Part shown: positions 53,939 to 63,773 of the stretch, in pieces
Numbering within the stretch: the stretch's first letter is position 1
How the letters are laid out: the number at the start of each line of letters is the position of its first letter
Assembly: GCA_051122655.1 (NCBI GenBank)
Contig: CP182107.1
Location: 496,001 to 560,000 of the forward strand
DNA length: 64,000 nt
DNA from: Pasteurella sp030783905
Lineage (GTDB): Bacteria > Pseudomonadota > Gammaproteobacteria > Enterobacterales > Pasteurellaceae
Direction of reading: 5' to 3'
Notes under the pieces: generated by a model
What the model saw: the letters and a program-made list of their open reading frames with translations, nothing else
What the model was told of the DNA's origin: nothing
The model's database searches: none
Made by a program: the position numbers and the translations under genes

Positions 53939-55249
53939 ATGGAAAATCAATCTTTTCTTCATCGTTTTTTTCAATTAACTGAGAAAAAAACTACACTAAA
54001 AACCGAGATTATTGCCGGTATCACCACATTCTTTACCATGGTATATATTGTCTTCGTTAATCCGTCTATTTTGGGTGATGCGGGAATGGATAAACAAGTC
54101 GTATTTGTCACGACCTGTTTAATTGCTGCGCTAGGGACCATTGCTATGGGCTTGTTGAGTAATCTGCCCATTGCACTTGCGCCTGCCATGGGGCTGAATG
54201 CCTTTTTTGCTTATGTGGTGGTGGGAAAATTAGGCTATGCTTGGCAAATTGGTATGGGGACGATTTTTTGGGGCTCACTCGGTCTATTGGTCTTAACTAT
54301 TTTCCAAATTCGTTATTGGCTCATGGCATCTATTCCGCTTGGCTTACGTGTGGGAATTGGTGCGGGGATTGGTTTATTCATTGCCCTAATTGGTTTTAAA
54401 AACATGGGACTGGTGATTGCCAACCCTGTCACATTAGTTGCATTAGGGAATTTGCATGATCCCAAAGTGCTACTTGGTATTTTAGGTTTCTTCATTATTG
54501 TTGTACTCGCCGCACGTAACATCTATTCTGGTGTACTCATCTCGATTGCGGTGGTGACAGGTTTAGCCTTTTTTATTGATCCAAATGTGACATTTAATGG
54601 TGTCATCTCTTTTCCCCCAAGTTTAACAACCGTGGTGGGCCAAGTGGATATTGCTGGGGCGCTTGATACGGCTTTACTGGGCATTATTTTCTCTTTTTTA
54701 TTGGTTAATTTATTTGACTCATCAGGCACCTTATTAGGGGTCACCGATAAAGCGGGATTCAGTGATGAGCGTGGACGTTTTCCTAAAATGAAACAAGCCC
54801 TTTATGTGGATAGTGTGAGTGCGGTGGCAGGTTCTTATATGGGCACATCGGCAATCAGTACTTATATTGAAAGCGGCGCAGGTGTTTCAGTGGGGGGGCG
54901 TACAGGATTAACCGCGATCACCGTTGGCGTGTTATTCTTATTGACCATTTTCTTTTCACCTTTAGCCAGTGTGGTGCCCGCTTATGCGACAGCCGGTGCA
55001 TTAGTGTATGTCGGGATTTTAATGGCATCCAGTCTGATTCGTGTTAAATGGAACGATTTAACCGAGGCCACACCGGCGTTTATTACGGCGGCAATGATGC
55101 CGTTTACCTATTCGATTACAGAAGGCATTGCCTTCGGTTTTATGAGTTATTGTGTGATGAAAGCCTGTACTGGTCGTTTGAAAGACATCAATGCGCCAGT
55201 TTGGGTCGTGGCTATCCTCTTTTTAATTAAATTTATTTGGGTAGGTTAA
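53939..55249 (+). CDS. AzgA-type NCS2 purine permease (adenine/guanine/hypoxanthine)
   Basis: 436 residues, about 12-14 membrane segments. ITTFFTMVYIVFVNPSIL, LPIALAPAMGLNAFFAYVVV, FDSSGTLLGVTDKAG and STYIESGAGVSVGGRTGLTA are AzgA family motifs. The ATG at 53939 has AGGA 7 bases upstream and gives the family N-terminus; the frame is open further up to 53825 but that part overlaps the hairpin and is not conserved-looking. It is cotranscribed with the DsrE gene (TAATG overlap). Confidence 0.88.
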   Translation: MENQSFLHRFFQLTEKKTTLKTEIIAGITTFFTMVYIVFVNPSILGDAGMDKQVVFVTTCLIAALGTIAMGLLSNLPIALAPAMGLNAFFAYVVVGKLGYAWQIGMGTIFWGSLGLLVLTIFQIRYWLMASIPLGLRVGIGAGIGLFIALIGFKNMGLVIANPVTLVALGNLHDPKVLLGILGFFIIVVLAARNIYSGVLISIAVVTGLAFFIDPNVTFNGVISFPPSLTTVVGQVDIAGALDTALLGIIFSFLLVNLFDSSGTLLGVTDKAGFSDERGRFPKMKQALYVDSVSAVAGSYMGTSAISTYIESGAGVSVGGRTGLTAITVGVLFLLTIFFSPLASVVPAYATAGALVYVGILMASSLIRVKWNDLTEATPAFITAAMMPFTYSITEGIAFGFMSYCVMKACTGRLKDINAPVWVVAILFLIKFIWVG

Positions 55250-55608
55250 TGATGAAAAAGATCCTGTTTATTATTCATGCAGCACCTTATGGTGACGAAC
55301 GTTTTTTTAGTGCCTTACGCTTAGCTTTACAGTTACAAGAACAACACAAAAGTGCGGTGGCACTTAAATTATTTTTAATGTCGGATGCGGTGACGGGTGG
55401 CTTGGCAAAACAAAAGCCAGCAGAAGGGTACCATTTACAACAAGCATTGGAGATCCTGACGGCACAAGGCGCGCAGGTGAAACTGTGTAAAACCTGTACT
55501 AATGCGAGGGGCATCACTGAACTGCCTTTAGCTGAAGGTGTTGAAATTGGTACCTTATTTGAGCTTGCTGATTGGACCGTTGAGGCCGATAAGGTATTGA
55601 ACTTTTAA
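55249..55608 (+). CDS. DsrE/F-like protein
   Basis: 119 residues: MMKKILFIIHAAPYGDERFF, SALRLALQLQEQ, LKLFLMSDAVTGGLAKQKP and a cysteine pair in KLCKTCTNARGI. The DsrE fold with a CxxC pair suggests a sulfur-relay or redox role; no partner dsr/tus genes are present. It starts inside the permease stop codon. Confidence 0.8.
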   Translation: MMKKILFIIHAAPYGDERFFSALRLALQLQEQHKSAVALKLFLMSDAVTGGLAKQKPAEGYHLQQALEILTAQGAQVKLCKTCTNARGITELPLAEGVEIGTLFELADWTVEADKVLNF

Positions 55609-55611
55609 ATG

Positions 55612-55642
55612 AAAAAGTGCGGTAAACGAGACCGCACTTTTC
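55612..55642 (+). terminator. Terminator formed by two inverted uptake signals
   Basis: AAAAGTGCGGT pairs with ACCGCACTTTT around seven bases, ending in T. Inverted uptake-signal pairs used as terminators are typical of Pasteurellaceae. Confidence 0.92.
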
Positions 55643-55671
55643 TTATCTTGGATTTATAGCGAGAAAACATA

Positions 55672-58600
55672 ATGGATACAGCTGTTCTCAATCCCGTCAC
55701 TCTCCCGTTAAATAAGGTCTGTTTAATTGAAGCCTCCGCTGGAACAGGTAAAACCTATACCATTGGCTCACTTTATCTCCGCTTGTTATTGCAAGCCGGC
55801 GAAAACGGCTTTTCTCAGCCATTGACTGTTGAGCAGATTTTAGTTGTGACCTTCACCGAAGCAGCAACCGAGGAACTGAAAGGGCGTATTCGAGAACGTA
55901 TTCATCAAGCGAAAAAGGCCTTGCTCGCTTATCAAGAAAAGGGTGAAGTCGCGCTGCTACAAAGTGAGCCGTTGCTTTTACACTGTATTGATTCTATTTC
56001 AGCTATTCAGCTTGCGATTCAGCGTTTAAATATCGCTGAACAAACGATGGACCTTGCTGCGATTTATACGATCCATGGCTTTTGCCGTCGTATGTTGATG
56101 CAATATGCATTTCATTCACAGATTCATTTCAATCTCACCTTAAATACCGATGAAACCCTGTTATTGGAACGTCTGTTTAAAGCCTTTTGGCGTGAGCATT
56201 TTTATTGCCAACCGTTTTTGATTGCCAATTATATTCACCAAACCTTGGGTTCGCCACACGCGGTATTTGCTAAGTTACGCCAATATATTGCGCAGGATTT
56301 GCGTAGCGATCCCGCTTATCAAGATTGGTTGGCGATGTCGTTACAAGATTTTTTACAACAACATATTGTGCCTCAACAACAACGTATTCACACATTAAAA
56401 CAACAATGGCTAGCACAGGAAGCCGAAATCCAAGCGTTAGTGTTGGCTGAATTGGATAAAACCTATGCGAAAGGCGAAAAGAAAAGACTCAAACGCACCA
56501 CCTTTAAAAAGCCAAATGTGCTCAATTGGTTTAACGCGATTCATGATTGGGCGAGTTCCCCGTTAGTCGAAGGATTGAATGATAAATTAAGTAAATATTT
56601 TAGCCAACATGCGCTAAATGGTTATGCCGAAGATGGCGCAGAGCCCTTGTGTCATGCCATTTTTGCACTGGTCGATGAAGCAAATGCGCAACAGGATAGG
56701 CAGCCCTTTTACGCAAAATTATTGCACTATTATTATTTACGCGGCGTGCAACAAGCCTTGATTGAGTATAAAGCGCAGCATACAGAGAAAAATTTTGATG
56801 ATTTATTACGTTTGTTACGTGAAGCTTTGTATTCGGCACAAGGCGAAGAACTCGCTCAGTTTATTCGCGTGCAATATCCTTTTGCCATGATTGATGAGTT
56901 TCAGGACACGGACGCCCAACAGTACCAAATTTTCGCCAAAATTTACTTGCACCAAGACGCCACAGAAACGGGTTTTATTATGATTGGTGACCCTAAACAA
57001 GCGATTTACAAATTCCGTGGTGCCGATATTTTCACCTATTTTCAAGCGGCAGAACAAGCAGATGCACGTTTTACCTTGGGCACGAACTGGCGTTCAGCGC
57101 AACGATTGGTCAAGGCCGTCAATGGGTTATTTCAGTTTGAGCAAGGCGTTCCTTTTTTATATCCTCAAATTCAGTTTCTACCTGTCGCAGCTTGCCCAGA
57201 TAAGCCTAAATTTTTGTTAAATGGTCAAGAAGAACCTGCGTTTCGTTGCTATGTTGGCGATGTGGGTGAGGTAAAGAAAAGCACGGGTAATTTAACGACT
57301 ACTCAAAAACAAACCTTAGCAAGCATTTGTGCTCACTCGATTCAATATTGGCTACAAAGTGCGGTCCAAGATCAGGCTATTTTTTATGATGAACAGGCGA
57401 CAAACGAGCAAGAAAGAAGACGCCCACTGCGCGCAGAAAAAATAGCCGTGCTGGTAAAAGACTGGAAAGAAGCATCACTGGTCAGCGAAGCTCTACAACA
57501 ATTAGGCATTGCATCCGTGTATTTGTCTGATAAAAGTAATGTTTTTGATTGCCACGAAGCCAAAGAGTTAGTCATGATTCTAACCGCCTGTTTACAGCCA
57601 TTTAGTGAGCGTAATATTTTAAATGCGATTGCTACGCGTATTTTTGGTTTAACGACGCGTGAAATCAGCGAAATTAAACAAGATGAACAGCGTTGGACAC
57701 AGGTCGTTGAGCGTTTTGTGAATTATCAACGTATTTGGCAATGGCAGGGGATTCTGGTGATGTTACATCGCCTTTTCCTTGATGAAAACATCATGGAAAA
57801 ATTGTTAAGCCAATTGGGTGGGGAGCGTAAAACAACCGATTTATTACATCTTGCTGAATTATTACAAGAAGCGAGCACGTTGAATGACAGTGCAGCGAGT
57901 TTATTGCGCTGGTTTGAGAAACAAATCCAAGGTGAAAATCGCCAAGATGGACAACAAATTCGCTTGGAAAGTGAACGTCAACTCGTCAAAATTGTGACGA
58001 TTCATAAATCGAAAGGGTTGGAATATGATTTAGTCTGGCTACCTTTTATTGCGGATGCCCCGAAAGAAAATAAGGCGGTGCTTGATACCTATTACGATCA
58101 TGACCGCCAACAAATCCTGTGGGATCTCGAAGCAACACATCAAGACGCGATGCAACAAGAACAACGCGCAGAAGCGATGCGTTTATTTTATGTTGCCTTG
58201 ACCCGGGCGAAATACCAAGTGGCAATGGCATTACCCGAGAACTTTGTCAGTGATTGGAATTGTCTTCAATATGCGTTAACCCAAGGCGAAATGAGGGAAG
58301 CAGATGTGCGTAGTGCCCTGAATGCATTTCAGCAACGTATTGCTGACCCAGAGGTTAAGATTCAAGTGGATGAATTTGATGCGATCCCTCGTCATGAGAG
58401 TGCGTTGATGTTGGAGACAACCTCGAATGCCCCCCTGCAATGTGTCGAGTTTCAAGGCAATATTGAGCGTAACTGGCAAGTGACTAGCTTTAGTGCGATC
58501 AGCGCATTACATGAAAAAAACAAACAATTACAAACGCAAGGCTATCTAGACAATACGTCAGACTTATCACTTTTACTCGATCATAGAGATTATGATGTGA

Positions 58601-59364
58601 TGTTAGACTTTGACACGACAGTCGCACCTGTGGCGGAGATCGCAGGCTATGCGAAAGGCTACACGCCTTTTGATTTTCCAGCAGGGACGATGGTGGGTAA
58701 AGTGTTACACCGCTATTTTGAAAAATATCCATTAAATCAAGCCGTGGACAGTATGGCGGTCGCGCAAATGTGTCAAACATTGCAATTAGAAGAAGTGTGG
58801 CACGAACCGCTCCAAAGCTGGCTCACGACCATTTTACATACCCCATTATTAAGCGATCAAACGCTGAGCTTATCGGATCTGAGTGCAAAAGATTGTATAA
58901 AAGAAATGGAGTTTTACCTGAAATTTAAACATGAATTTCAAGCACATAAATTTAACCAGTTACTACAAAAATACCATTTTATTTCGGCACCCTTACAATT
59001 ACAAACTATCAAACAGGGTATCGCAGGTTTGTTACGGGGTTTTATCGATTTGGTTTTCCGCCACAATGGACAGTATTATTTAGTGGATTATAAATCGAAT
59101 AAATTAGGGACTAATCCGTCAGACTATGCACCAGAAAAGTTACAGAATGTCATGCTCGCACAACATTATGACTGGCAATATTTATTCTACACCTTGGCAT
59201 TGCATCGTTATCTAAAACAGCGCGATCCGCATTATACGTATGCCACCCATTTTGGTGGGGTCATATATACCTTTTTACGTGGCATGAATGGCATCGATCA
59301 ACAGGGGATTTACTTCCACAAACCCGATGCCAATTTGATTCAAGAATTAGAGGAACTCTTTTAA
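55672..59364 (+). CDS. recB: Exodeoxyribonuclease V beta subunit RecB
   Basis: 1230 residues. Helicase motifs: Walker A EASAGTGKTYTIGSLYLRL, VTFTEAATEELKGRI, MIDEFQDTDAQQYQIF (motif II), GDPKQAIYKFRGADIFTY, TIHKSKGLEYDLVWLPF and LFYVALTRAKYQ. The C-terminal nuclease domain has GFIDLVFRHNGQYYLVDYKS with D1126, D1139 and K1141 of the RecB nuclease triad. With RecC and RecD it processes double-strand breaks; recC is not in the window. Its stop overlaps the recD start (TAATG). Confidence 0.95.
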   Translation: MDTAVLNPVTLPLNKVCLIEASAGTGKTYTIGSLYLRLLLQAGENGFSQPLTVEQILVVTFTEAATEELKGRIRERIHQAKKALLAYQEKGEVALLQSEPLLLHCIDSISAIQLAIQRLNIAEQTMDLAAIYTIHGFCRRMLMQYAFHSQIHFNLTLNTDETLLLERLFKAFWREHFYCQPFLIANYIHQTLGSPHAVFAKLRQYIAQDLRSDPAYQDWLAMSLQDFLQQHIVPQQQRIHTLKQQWLAQEAEIQALVLAELDKTYAKGEKKRLKRTTFKKPNVLNWFNAIHDWASSPLVEGLNDKLSKYFSQHALNGYAEDGAEPLCHAIFALVDEANAQQDRQPFYAKLLHYYYLRGVQQALIEYKAQHTEKNFDDLLRLLREALYSAQGEELAQFIRVQYPFAMIDEFQDTDAQQYQIFAKIYLHQDATETGFIMIGDPKQAIYKFRGADIFTYFQAAEQADARFTLGTNWRSAQRLVKAVNGLFQFEQGVPFLYPQIQFLPVAACPDKPKFLLNGQEEPAFRCYVGDVGEVKKSTGNLTTTQKQTLASICAHSIQYWLQSAVQDQAIFYDEQATNEQERRRPLRAEKIAVLVKDWKEASLVSEALQQLGIASVYLSDKSNVFDCHEAKELVMILTACLQPFSERNILNAIATRIFGLTTREISEIKQDEQRWTQVVERFVNYQRIWQWQGILVMLHRLFLDENIMEKLLSQLGGERKTTDLLHLAELLQEASTLNDSAASLLRWFEKQIQGENRQDGQQIRLESERQLVKIVTIHKSKGLEYDLVWLPFIADAPKENKAVLDTYYDHDRQQILWDLEATHQDAMQQEQRAEAMRLFYVALTRAKYQVAMALPENFVSDWNCLQYALTQGEMREADVRSALNAFQQRIADPEVKIQVDEFDAIPRHESALMLETTSNAPLQCVEFQGNIERNWQVTSFSAISALHEKNKQLQTQGYLDNTSDLSLLLDHRDYDVMLDFDTTVAPVAEIAGYAKGYTPFDFPAGTMVGKVLHRYFEKYPLNQAVDSMAVAQMCQTLQLEEVWHEPLQSWLTTILHTPLLSDQTLSLSDLSAKDCIKEMEFYLKFKHEFQAHKFNQLLQKYHFISAPLQLQTIKQGIAGLLRGFIDLVFRHNGQYYLVDYKSNKLGTNPSDYAPEKLQNVMLAQHYDWQYLFYTLALHRYLKQRDPHYTYATHFGGVIYTFLRGMNGIDQQGIYFHKPDANLIQELEELF

Positions 59365-61340
59365 TGCTTACTGTCTTGCAAGAATTAAAACAACAAAAGG
59401 TGATCAGCGAAGGGGATTATTACTTTGCGAAATTGATCGCAGATAAGCAAGATCCTGCGTTGCCCATAGAGAAAAAAAATTTAGCCATATTACTTGCCGC
59501 ACTGTGTAGTTACAGCTATCAACAAGGTCATACCTGCTTATTCTTAGAAAAAGGAATTGAGTCGAATTATTTTAATTTAGCCTATCGCACGGCTGAACGC
59601 GCTTACTTGAATATCATTCAAGAAAAAATCGGTTTTTTGCCAGTCGAAAATTGGCAGCCAAGCTTAGCGGAGCATATTGCGTTTAGTGCAACACCGTTGG
59701 AAAAGGTCGCGCCCTTGGTCTTCCAATTTAATGCACTTTATTTTTATCGGATTTGGCAAGATGAATACCGCGTGGCGCGTTATCTCCAAGCCGCAGTACA
59801 ACGGGGGACTGACAGCACCGCCATCTCTCACGATCAAATCAAAGCGATCTTGACGCAGTACTTTCCACGAGCACCGCACCTTGACGGTGTAAATTGGCAG
59901 AAAGTAGCAGTGGCGACCGCCTTAAAACAACCTTTCTGTTTAATCACGGGGGGCCCCGGTACGGGGAAAACTACCACGGTTGCACGTTTACTCTTGGCAT
60001 TGCAGTCACTTTCTGATTGCCGGCTCACAATTAAATTAGTCGCCCCCACAGGTAAAGCTGCCGCTCGCTTGACGGAGTCAATTAATGGTGCCTTAACGCG
60101 TTTACAAAGCCAAGAAAACATGCCCCTTTGCGCGGGATTAATCGCGGCAATACCGACCACTGCCCAAACTTTACACCGTTTATTGGGTATTCGTTTCTTT
60201 GAAGAAACACCTACATTTCATCAACATAATCCATTGCCGTTGGATGTGTTGGTGGTGGATGAAGCATCGATGATTGATTTGCCGTTAATGGCGAAATTAT
60301 TGCAAGCACTTAAACCGCAGACGAAATTAATTTTACTCGGTGATGAAAATCAACTTTCCCCAGTGGAAGCGGGGGAAATGTTGGGGGCGTTAGCCGAATT
60401 TGCGCAACAGCCTTATAGTCCAGCTTTAACAGCGTATTTAAAAACGGTGGCAGATATTGAGTTAGCGTCATCAAACCAAGGTTATCCACTGCGTGATCAT
60501 TTATGTCGTTTGCATTATAGTCACCGTTTCGCAGGCGATTCGGGTATTGGACAATTAGCACAGGCAATTAATCAGGGCAACATTGAGGCAAGTTGGCAAG
60601 CTTTTGCTCACTTTAATGATATTGAAATGGTGGATTTTGACCAGTTTTCATTATTAAAAGCGGATAATCCAATTATATATACCCAAGCATGTGCTGCGCT
60701 AGTGGTCAAAAGTGCGGTTGAAAAATACACTGATTATTTAGTCGCCTTGCAACAATTACACCCAAACACGCAATCACTTAATGCGCAACAAGTTGGGCAT
60801 ATCTTTACGTTGTTCAATGCCATTCGTTTTTTAACAGCCTTACGTATCGGGGAATTAGGTGTAGAGCAGCTTAACCAAAAGATAGCTCAACGTTTACAAC
60901 AAAAGGGACTACTTGATTTTAAACATGAACGCGATTGGTATTTAGGTAAACCAATTATGATCCAACAAAATGATCACCATATTGGCTTGTATAATGGTGA
61001 CATTGGTTTATTTTTAGGACAAGGTAAAGTCTGGTTTGAGCAGGGACAAGGGCATTATAAAACGGTGCTCGCTAGCCGTGTGCCAAACTATGAGACCGCG
61101 TTTGTGATGACGGTACATAAATCACAAGGTTCTGAATTTGCCCATACTTGTTTGGTATTACCGACCGAGCCTAACCCAATTTTGTCGCGTGAATTGATCT
61201 ATACGGGGGTGACGCGTGCGAAACAGCAATTAACGGTTTTTGCCAGTGCGGAGATCTGGAAAAGTGCGGTGAGAAACCCAATCAAAAGACAAAGTGGCTT
61301 GAACCCATTGTTAGTTGAATTATTCCGCCAATCTGATTAG
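59364..61340 (+). CDS. recD: Exodeoxyribonuclease V alpha subunit RecD
   Basis: 658 residues. Walker A GGPGTGKT at 196-203, VAPTGKAAARLTESI, VLVVDEASMIDLPLM, ILLGDENQLSPVEAGEM and the late VMTVHKSQGSEFAHTCLVLP and TGVTRAKQQL motifs define RecD. It is the fast 5'-3' helicase of RecBCD and controls Chi recognition. Uptake signals lie at about 60711 and 61262. The recB-recD pairing is that of gammaproteobacteria. Confidence 0.95.
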   Translation: MLTVLQELKQQKVISEGDYYFAKLIADKQDPALPIEKKNLAILLAALCSYSYQQGHTCLFLEKGIESNYFNLAYRTAERAYLNIIQEKIGFLPVENWQPSLAEHIAFSATPLEKVAPLVFQFNALYFYRIWQDEYRVARYLQAAVQRGTDSTAISHDQIKAILTQYFPRAPHLDGVNWQKVAVATALKQPFCLITGGPGTGKTTTVARLLLALQSLSDCRLTIKLVAPTGKAAARLTESINGALTRLQSQENMPLCAGLIAAIPTTAQTLHRLLGIRFFEETPTFHQHNPLPLDVLVVDEASMIDLPLMAKLLQALKPQTKLILLGDENQLSPVEAGEMLGALAEFAQQPYSPALTAYLKTVADIELASSNQGYPLRDHLCRLHYSHRFAGDSGIGQLAQAINQGNIEASWQAFAHFNDIEMVDFDQFSLLKADNPIIYTQACAALVVKSAVEKYTDYLVALQQLHPNTQSLNAQQVGHIFTLFNAIRFLTALRIGELGVEQLNQKIAQRLQQKGLLDFKHERDWYLGKPIMIQQNDHHIGLYNGDIGLFLGQGKVWFEQGQGHYKTVLASRVPNYETAFVMTVHKSQGSEFAHTCLVLPTEPNPILSRELIYTGVTRAKQQLTVFASAEIWKSAVRNPIKRQSGLNPLLVELFRQSD

Positions 61341-61374
61341 AGTAAGTCATTTCGTCTCAATTAAAGGAGTTAAA

Positions 61375-62022
61375 ATGGAGCTTTATGTTTATGATCATTG
61401 CCCGTATTGTGTTCGTGCAATGATGATTTTTGGTTTAAAAAACATCCCCGTCAACAAACATGTTTTGTTAAATGATGATGAGGAAACACCAACCCGTTTA
61501 GTTGGAAAAAAAGTGGTGCCTATTCTGGTAAAAGAAGACGGTAGCGTGATGCCAGAAAGTTTGGATATTGTAAAATACATTGATACCCATTATGGCGAAC
61601 CTATTTTACAGACTACTGTTCGTCCTGAAATTGAGGCGCTGTTAGCAGAAATCACGAGTTATTCCAATTATTTATTGATGCCACGTTTCATTAAACTGGA
61701 TGTGGCAGAATTTGCGACACAACGTGCGATTGACTATTTCACCCAAAAGAAAACAGCGTATGTAGGTGATTTTACCCAACATTTTAATAATACACCGACA
61801 TATCTTGCTCGTTTAACCACCGATCTTGAAAAATTATCTGCGTTCGTGCTAGGGGAAGCATCATTAAATCATCGTTTATCATTAGAAGATATTTTAGTCT
61901 TTCCAGTACTAAGAAACTTAACCTGTGTAAAAGGATTGCGTTTTCCTACACGCTTAGAACACTATATCAAGCGTTTATCTGAATTGAGTCAAGTCGATCT
62001 TTATACGTCACAGGCAATTTAA
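61375..62022 (+). CDS. grxB: Glutaredoxin 2
   Basis: 215 residues from the ATG at 61375, with AGGAG 6 bases upstream. The active site CPYC is at residues 9-12 (VYDHCPYCVRAMM), followed by the VPILVKEDGSVMPESLDIV stretch and a GST-like helical C-terminal domain. This long two-domain type is GrxB, which uses glutathione to reduce disulfides. Confidence 0.92.
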   Translation: MELYVYDHCPYCVRAMMIFGLKNIPVNKHVLLNDDEETPTRLVGKKVVPILVKEDGSVMPESLDIVKYIDTHYGEPILQTTVRPEIEALLAEITSYSNYLLMPRFIKLDVAEFATQRAIDYFTQKKTAYVGDFTQHFNNTPTYLARLTTDLEKLSAFVLGEASLNHRLSLEDILVFPVLRNLTCVKGLRFPTRLEHYIKRLSELSQVDLYTSQAI

Positions 62023-62112
62023 TTGGTTAAAAAGGTTGCAATTTTCGGCAAAAATTCTATGCTTGTTGATGAGAAGTTAATCTCATGGGAACTTTATAAA
62101 AAGGAGCAGATT

Positions 62113-62457
62113 ATGGCATTAGGTTGGTATGAGCTTAAATTGGCAAAAGACGGTCAATTTATGTTTAATTTAAAAGCAGCAAATAGCCAAATAATTTTAA
62201 CCAGTGAACTTTATCGTTCACGTTCAGCCGCAGAAAATGGCATTGCATCAGTTCAAAAAAATGGCATAGATGAAAAAAATTTCGAAGTGCGTGTCGCAAA
62301 AAACAATAAGCCTTATTTTGTTTTAAAAGCAAAAAATCATCAAGAAATTGGTCGTAGTCAGTACTATGCCTCCTCCGTTTCGGCCAAAAAAGGTATCTTG
62401 TCTGTGACTAAAAATGCCACCTCAACGGTGATTAAAGATTTGACCAGCGAAGCATAA
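62113..62457 (+). CDS. YegP family protein (two DUF1508 repeats)
   Basis: 114 residues from the ATG at 62113 (AAGGAG 8 bases before): MALGWYELKLAKDGQFMFNL, SELYRSRSAAENGIASVQKN and, as a second repeat, KPYFVLKAKNHQEIGRSQYY with ASSVSAKKGILSV. The tandem DUF1508 fold is that of E. coli YegP, of unknown function. The frame is open upstream to the grxB stop, but only this start has a ribosome site. Confidence 0.88.
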   Translation: MALGWYELKLAKDGQFMFNLKAANSQIILTSELYRSRSAAENGIASVQKNGIDEKNFEVRVAKNNKPYFVLKAKNHQEIGRSQYYASSVSAKKGILSVTKNATSTVIKDLTSEA

Positions 62458-62464
62458 TCCAATC

Positions 62465-62507
62465 AAACCGTTTGTGAAGCGATGGTGGGTTACGAACGGT
62501 TTCTTTT
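62465..62507 (+). terminator. Terminator after the DUF1508 gene
   Basis: AAACCGTTTGT (62465-62475) pairs with ACGAACGGTTT (62492-62502) with one G-T pair, followed by CTTTTCTT. The rest of 62508-62737 is the leader and promoter region of rplM; I see no ORF in it. Confidence 0.75.
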
Positions 62508-62737
62508 CTTCTCATTTTTCCGGCTTTCTCTTGCTTAATTTAACAAAAAGTAGTCGCTTTTCCTTTTTTTCTCGAGTATAATCTTGCGACCCTGTGAATG
62601 TACTGGATTTCCCACCAGACATTATTTTATCGAGATCGCACTCGAAGGGGTGTTTGATTAAGATTCATGGTTGTGTTTATGCGTATATAAACGATATAAA
62701 CACTGGGTATTAATATTATTTTATTGGTAATTAATTA

Positions 62738-63166
62738 ATGAAAACTTTTGTAGCAAAGCCAGAAACGGTTAAACGCGACTGGTATGTAGTAGATGCGACA
62801 GGTAAAACTTTAGGTCGTTTAGCGACTGAATTAGCACGTCGCCTTCGTGGTAAACATAAAGCGGAATACACGCCACATGTTGATACAGGTGATTACATCA
62901 TCGTGATTAACGCAGAGAAAGTTGCTGTAACAGGTAACAAAGAAAGCGATAAACTTTACCACTGGCACACTGGCTATGTAGGTGGCATCAAACAAGCGAC
63001 GTTTAAAGAAATGATCGCACGCCGTCCTGAAGCAGTGATTGAAATTGCGGTAAAAGGTATGTTGCCAAAAGGTCCATTAGGTCGCGCAATGTATCGTAAA
63101 TTGAAAGTGTATGCTGGTGCTGAACATAACCATGCTGCGCAACAACCACAAGTTTTAGATATTTAA
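62738..63166 (+). CDS. rplM: 50S ribosomal protein L13
   Basis: 142 residues, the standard length. MKTFVAKPETVKRDWYVVDA, TLGRLATELARRLRGKHKAE, YTPHVDTGDYIIVINAEKV and GPLGRAMYRKLKVYAGAEHN are the L13 signatures. The leader is long and may fold for autoregulation, as described for L13 in E. coli. rpsI follows after 16 bases. Confidence 0.98.
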   Translation: MKTFVAKPETVKRDWYVVDATGKTLGRLATELARRLRGKHKAEYTPHVDTGDYIIVINAEKVAVTGNKESDKLYHWHTGYVGGIKQATFKEMIARRPEAVIEIAVKGMLPKGPLGRAMYRKLKVYAGAEHNHAAQQPQVLDI

Positions 63167-63182
63167 TCACGAGGTTTAGGAT

Positions 63183-63575
63183 ATGGCAGAGAATCAAAAC
63201 TACGGCACAGGTCGCCGCAAAAGCTCTTCAGCTCGTGTATTTATTAAACCGGGCAGTGGTAAAATCACTATTAACCAACGTGATTTAGACGTTTATTTCG
63301 GTCGTGAAACAGCACGTATGATCGTTCGTCAACCGTTAGAGTTGGTTGAAATGACTGATAAATTAGACTTATATGTTACTGTAAAAGGTGGCGGTATTTC
63401 TGGTCAAGCGGGTGCAATCCGTCATGGTATCACTCGTGCATTAATCGAATATGATGAGAGTTTACGCTCTGTATTACGTGCAGCTGGTTTCGTGACTCGC
63501 GATGCACGTCAAGTTGAACGTAAAAAAGTGGGTTTACGCAAAGCGCGTCGTCGTCCACAATTCTCAAAACGTTAA
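63183..63575 (+). CDS. rpsI: 30S ribosomal protein S9
   Basis: 130 residues: NYGTGRRKSSSARVFIKPGS, GRETARMIVRQPLELVEM, GGGISGQAGAIRHGITRALI and the C-terminal KARRRPQFSKR that reaches the P-site tRNA. GAGG lies 8 bases before the ATG. Confidence 0.98.
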   Translation: MAENQNYGTGRRKSSSARVFIKPGSGKITINQRDLDVYFGRETARMIVRQPLELVEMTDKLDLYVTVKGGGISGQAGAIRHGITRALIEYDESLRSVLRAAGFVTRDARQVERKKVGLRKARRRPQFSKR

Positions 63576-63600
63576 TTTCTATTTTACGTTTTATATTCAG

Positions 63601-63631
63601 ATTGCAAGCCCAAAAGGCTTGCAATTTTTTT
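63601..63631 (+). terminator. Terminator of rplM-rpsI
   Basis: ATTGCAAGCC (63601-63610) pairs with GGCTTGCAAT (63616-63625) around CAAAA, followed by eight T. Confidence 0.92.
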
Positions 63632-63773
63632 ATCACAATAAAATTTACCAGAATCTTTGGAAATCACGGGACGATTTGTGGTAGAATAAACGCCCATTTT
63701 TTATATAAAATCATGCCAAAATCGGGCAAAGTTTAATAAATTTTAATTCATTTTAGAGCTGTCGGAGGAATAG

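Noticed and set aside
62508..62737. Named L13 leader motif
   Set aside because: The leader is long and may fold, but I could not match it to a known RNA family by eye.
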